Shown here: in pieces, positions 61,084 to 64,000 of the stretch | Layout: the number at the start of each line of letters is the position of its first letter | Position numbering within the stretch: the first letter of the stretch is position 1 | From: Acidovorax sp. GBBC 1281 | Lineage (GTDB): Bacteria > Pseudomonadota > Gammaproteobacteria > Burkholderiales > Burkholderiaceae_C | Direction of reading: 5' to 3' | Assembly (NCBI RefSeq): GCF_028473645.1 | Contig: NZ_CP097269.1 | Coordinates: 4,482,001-4,546,000, forward strand | Length of the DNA: 64,000 bases | Made by a program: the position numbers and the translations under genes | Notes under the pieces: model-generated | Database searches by the model: none | Seen by the model: the letters and a program-made list of their open reading frames with translations, nothing else | Told to the model about the DNA's origin: nothing

Positions 61084-61935
61084 ATGCTTTCCACCCTCCC
61101 CGCCACCTTGCAGCCGCTGGCCGCATGGCAGCCGCCCCCCACGCTCGCCGGGGTGTTCACCGACATCGACGACACCCTCACCACCGATGGCGCCATCACT
61201 GCCGATGCGCTGGCCGCCATTGCGGACCTGAAAGCGGCGGGCCTGCACGTGATCCCGATCACCGGGCGCCCCGTGGGCTGGAGCGAGCCCTTCGCGGCCG
61301 CGTGGCCCGTGGACGCCATCGTGGCGGAGAACGGCGCGGTGGCGCTGGTGGCGGAGCGGGACCAGAATGCCCTTGAGGGCAATGAAGACGCCGGCATCGT
61401 GCTATCGAAATGGTATCAACAGGATGCGCCGACGCGGGCGGCCAACCATGCGCGGATGCAGGCCGTGCTGGCGCAGATCGAGCGCGAAGTGCCGGGGGCG
61501 CGCCGCGCCACCGATTCCGCCGGGCGCGAGTGCGACATCGCCATCGACCACAGCGAGTTCGTGCACCTGCCGCAGGCCGCCATCGACCAGGTGGTGGGCC
61601 GCCTGCACGCGGCGGGCATGCACGCCACGGTGAGCAGCATCCACATCAACGGCTGGTTCGGGGCGCACAACAAGCTGGAGAGCGCCCGCTGGATCGTGCG
61701 CGAGCGCCTGGGGCGCGACCTGGACGCCGAGATCGACCGATGGGTCTACGTTGGCGACTCCACCAACGACCAGCTGATGTTCGAGCGCTTCGCCCACAGC
61801 GTGGGCGTGGCGAACGTGGCGCGCTTCGTGCCGCAGCTGCGCCACCGGCCGCGCTACGTCACCCGGGGCGAGCGCGGCGCGGGCTTCGCCGAGGTCGCGC
61901 AGGCCATTTTGGGTGCGATGGGCCGAACGCCCTAG
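61084..61935 (+). CDS. HAD-IIB family hydrolase
   Basis: The 283-residue phosphatase of the haloacid-dehalogenase superfamily has motif I FTDIDDTLTTDG (nucleophile D and D+2), motif II in ITGRP, a C2-type cap domain (about 85-190), a Lys in NKLESA, and motif IV GDSTNDQLMFE. ATG at 61084 fits the length. The substrate is probably a sugar phosphate, but unknown. It stands 40 nt after the small membrane protein gene. Confidence 0.88.
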   Translation: MLSTLPATLQPLAAWQPPPTLAGVFTDIDDTLTTDGAITADALAAIADLKAAGLHVIPITGRPVGWSEPFAAAWPVDAIVAENGAVALVAERDQNALEGNEDAGIVLSKWYQQDAPTRAANHARMQAVLAQIEREVPGARRATDSAGRECDIAIDHSEFVHLPQAAIDQVVGRLHAAGMHATVSSIHINGWFGAHNKLESARWIVRERLGRDLDAEIDRWVYVGDSTNDQLMFERFAHSVGVANVARFVPQLRHRPRYVTRGERGAGFAEVAQAILGAMGRTP

Positions 61936-61976
61936 AAGATATTGTCCTTGCAGCTATTATTTTCATAGCAAAACAA
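61930..61976 (+). repeat. dispersed palindromic element, copy 4
   Basis: GCTAT (61953-61957), TATTTTC, ATAGC (61965-61969) are preceded by CCCTAG and ATTGTCC and followed by AAAACA, the closest match to copy 1. It overlaps the HAD stop and lies between it and the convergent Bug gene. Confidence 0.6.
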
Positions 61977-62014
61977 CCCATCGCAAGCGGTGCCACGTCC
62001 CGGTGCGCGGGGGA

Positions 62015-62977
62015 CTACAGCGGCTTGCCCAGGCCCAGCTTTTCCACCAGCGCCTTCTCGCGGGTGAAAGTGTCCTGCGCGAACTGGCGGTAGCGCGCGC
62101 TGTCCATGTAGATCGGCACCATGTCGTAGCGCGCCAGCGCGGTGCGGTAGGACTCCTGGTCCATCGCCTGCTTGAACGCATCGTGCAGGCGCTTGACCAC
62201 GTCCGGCGGCGTGCCCTTGGGCGCGCCGATGCCGAAGGGCGAGTTCTGCACCACGTCGATGCCCAGTTCCTTGAGCGTGGGCGCATCGGGGAATTTCGCC
62301 AGGCGCTCGGCGCCCCAGGTGTTCAGCACGCGCAGCTTGCCCGCCTCGACCTGCGGTGCGAAGCCGGTGGAGTCGGCCGCGGCCATGATCTGCCCACCCA
62401 GGATGGACTGCATCAGGTCGGCGCTGCCCTTGTACGGCACGTGCAGCAGTTGCAGGCCCAGTTGCTGCGCCGCCAGTTCCATGGTGAGGTGCGGGCTGGT
62501 CAGCGTGCCGGTGGAGCCGTAGCTGAGCTTGCCGGGGTTGGCCCTGGCATAGGCCACGAAGTCCGCCCAGGTCTTGAACGGCGAATCGGCCGGCACCACC
62601 ACGCCGAAGGCGTAGCCCGTGACGTTCAGCACATAGGTGATGTCCTTGACCGGGTCCCAGTTGATCTTGGTGGTGTAGGGCATGCGGAACACGCCCAGCG
62701 GGATCTGCGCCACGGTGTAGCCATCGGCCGCCGAGGACTGCAGCAGCTGCGCGGGCAGCGTGCCGCCGGCGCCGGGCTTGTTGTCCACGATGACCGGCTG
62801 GCCCAGCGCCTTGCCGGCGCTGTCGGCCAGCACGCGCATGGTGATGTCGGTGGGCCCGCCGGCCGGGAAGGCGACCACCAGTTTGATGGGCCGGGCGGGA
62901 AAGGATTGGGCACGGGCGGTGAGGGCGGGGGCGGCCAGGGCCGCGGCCCCGAGCTGCATGAGATGGCGGCGCTGCAT
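62015..62977 (-). CDS. Bug family tripartite tricarboxylate transporter receptor
   Basis: The 320-residue periplasmic binding protein is of the Bug/TctC type. It has a Tat-like signal (MQRRHLMQLGAAALAAPALT, cleavage after ARA), FPARPIKLVVAFPAGGPTDI and VDNKPGAGG (ligand-binding loops), YGSTGTLTSPHL and VPYKGSADLMQSILGGQI. The start at 62977 is set by the signal; 31 upstream codons are non-coding. No TctA/TctB genes are adjacent, as is usual for the many orphan Bug genes in this group. The ligand is unknown. Confidence 0.93.
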   Translation of the reverse strand: MQRRHLMQLGAAALAAPALTARAQSFPARPIKLVVAFPAGGPTDITMRVLADSAGKALGQPVIVDNKPGAGGTLPAQLLQSSAADGYTVAQIPLGVFRMPYTTKINWDPVKDITYVLNVTGYAFGVVVPADSPFKTWADFVAYARANPGKLSYGSTGTLTSPHLTMELAAQQLGLQLLHVPYKGSADLMQSILGGQIMAAADSTGFAPQVEAGKLRVLNTWGAERLAKFPDAPTLKELGIDVVQNSPFGIGAPKGTPPDVVKRLHDAFKQAMDQESYRTALARYDMVPIYMDSARYRQFAQDTFTREKALVEKLGLGKPL

Positions 62978-63283
62978 GGTCGGTCGGTTCTCGCAAAGTA
63001 AGCAACCCCCATTGCAGCGCAGGGCAGCCCCATCCCTGCAGGCCGGAAACCCTGAGGCTCTGTCGCCCACGCGTCATGCACGGACCGCGGACAACGGCGC
63101 CGGCAGGGCCGGTGCGTTCGTCCTACATGGGCCGACGGGCGGAACCGACACGGCGGCGCGGGGTGCCCGCTTAACGTCACCCCCGGCGCACGCGACTTCC
63201 AGCGTGCCGCTTCCCAGCCCCAACACCCCGCACATCCGGCCCGCAGGCCATGCCCGGGAACTGCCTATTCAAGAGGAATGGTC
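62978..63283. other. divergent intergenic region without a recognised gene
   Basis: These 306 bp lie between the divergent Bug and dehydrogenase genes. I see only GC-rich partial palindromes (for example CCGGCAGGGCCGG) and no convincing promoter or small gene; the promoters of both flanking genes should lie here. Confidence 0.4.
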
Positions 63284-64000
63284 ATGCCCAACCAACGCCA
63301 CGCGCCTGTTTTCCTGGGGGTGCTTCTCGTCGTGATCGGCCTGGCCATCGGCGTGGGCGGGGTCTGGCTCATCGCCCTGGGCGGCTCGTGGTACTACCTG
63401 CCCGCGGGCCTGGCCACTTTGCTCGCCGGCTGGATGCTGGCCCAGCGCAACCCCGCCGCCCTGTGGGTCTATGCCGGGCTGGTGCTGGTGACGCTGCTGT
63501 GGTCGCTGTGGGAGGCCGGGCTGGACTGGTGGCCGCTTGCCGCACGGGGCGACGTGTTCTTCGTGCTGGGCATGCTGCTGCTCACGCCCTGGGTGTCCCG
63601 CGGCTTGGTCTCGCCATCGCAGCGCGGCCCGCGCCGTGCGCTGGGCGTGACGCTGGCGGCCTTTCTGGCCGTGGCCGTGGCCTCGTGGTTCCATGACGCG
63701 CACGACGTGCCCGGCGCCTTCGCCGCGCATGCCGCCCCCACCCCCACCACCACGGTGCCTGCCGCGGCTGGCGGCCCTGGCGACAACAGCGCCATCCCGC
63801 CCGGCGAATGGCATGCCTACGGCCGCACCGGCGAGGGCCAGCGCTATTCCCCACTGGGCCAGATCACCCCCGACAACGTGCGCGGCCTGGAGGTCGCCTG
63901 GCAGTACCGCACCGGCGACGTGCGCGGCGAGCCCGGCGACCCGCAGGAGACGACCTTCGAGGTCACGCCGCTGAAGGTCGGCAACCGCCTGTACCTGTGC
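63284..64000 (+). CDS. gcd: membrane-bound PQQ-dependent dehydrogenase (glucose/quinate family), 3' partial
   Basis: The frame is open to the end of the window (239 codons). The N-terminal ~130 residues form about five TM helices (FLGVLLVVIGLAIGVGGVWL; LPAGLATLLAGWMLA; ALWVYAGLVLVTLLWSLWEA; FFVLGMLLLTPW; LGVTLAAFLAVAVASWF), as in quinone-linked Gcd/QuiA. A periplasmic PQQ beta-propeller start follows: WHAYGRTGEGQRYSPLGQI, NVRGLEVAWQYRTGDV, EVTPLKVGNRLYLC. ATG at 63284 follows AGAGGA by 6 nt. Glucose, quinate or another polyol could be the substrate; the deciding part lies beyond the window. Confidence 0.9.
   Translation, partial: MPNQRHAPVFLGVLLVVIGLAIGVGGVWLIALGGSWYYLPAGLATLLAGWMLAQRNPAALWVYAGLVLVTLLWSLWEAGLDWWPLAARGDVFFVLGMLLLTPWVSRGLVSPSQRGPRRALGVTLAAFLAVAVASWFHDAHDVPGAFAAHAAPTPTTTVPAAAGGPGDNSAIPPGEWHAYGRTGEGQRYSPLGQITPDNVRGLEVAWQYRTGDVRGEPGDPQETTFEVTPLKVGNRLYLC

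Overview
The window is high-GC chromosomal DNA of a betaproteobacterium, most likely of the family Comamonadaceae (Acidovorax-like). The evidence is the gene content and order (tyrS - M23 peptidase - anmK, erpA - bactofilin, rplM - rpsI, ahcY - tlyA - metF behind an SAH riboswitch, a Bug-type solute receptor) and a family of short GCTAT-N7-ATAGC palindromes between genes. No rRNA or tRNA gene was seen.

Bases 1-6.4 kb hold the end of a PepSY membrane protein, a response regulator / histidine kinase / cardiolipin synthase operon joined by 4-nt overlaps, and a periplasmic HtrA protease. Bases 6.58-14.74 kb are a complete-looking type I-C CRISPR-Cas locus in the order cas3, cas5, cas8c (with a well-supported internal cas11c start), cas7, cas4, cas1, cas2, array. 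Two parts are damaged: cas4 has an in-frame amber codon, and the array has only about three recognisable repeats plus a decayed fourth. Bases 14.77-17.6 kb hold a divergent Fe(III)-type ABC permease/ATPase pair around a Fur-box-like palindrome.

Bases 17.7-24.5 kb are a collapsed mobile island. It contains a lysO-like gene whose start is now supplied by an IS903-group IS, the remnant of that IS cut by an IS630-type element, a DUF2357/PD-(D/E)xK nuclease gene split by a second inverted IS630 copy, a Vsr-type endonuclease gene, and three tandem 20-bp repeats that closely match Tn7 TnsB-binding sites. These repeats lie 36 bp beyond the glmS stop codon, the classical attTn7 position. I read this as the right end of a Tn7-like transposon with defence-type cargo, whose left end and tns genes were lost through IS-mediated deletion.

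Bases 24.5-48.8 kb are mostly core genes. They cover UDP-GlcNAc synthesis (glmS, glmU), Lrp, Crp/Fnr and LysR regulators, a pair of DUF2917 genes, tyrS, cell-wall turnover (M23 peptidase, AnmK, RlpA), an MFS exporter, ErpA, bactofilin, ribosomal proteins L13/S9, a Ser/Thr kinase, RlmJ, and the methyl-cycle operon ahcY-tlyA-metF.

Bases 49-58.5 kb hold an acyltransferase, prfC and a five-gene surface-glycan operon (two GT-C-like membrane proteins, an SMR-like small membrane protein, a GT2 enzyme and a secreted TIM-barrel glycosidase-like protein). Bases 58.6-59.7 kb hold an intact IS903-group element with a 9-bp target duplication. After it come a DUF6402-like gene with a small membrane protein, a HAD hydrolase, a Bug receptor and the start of a PQQ-dependent membrane dehydrogenase that runs off the window.
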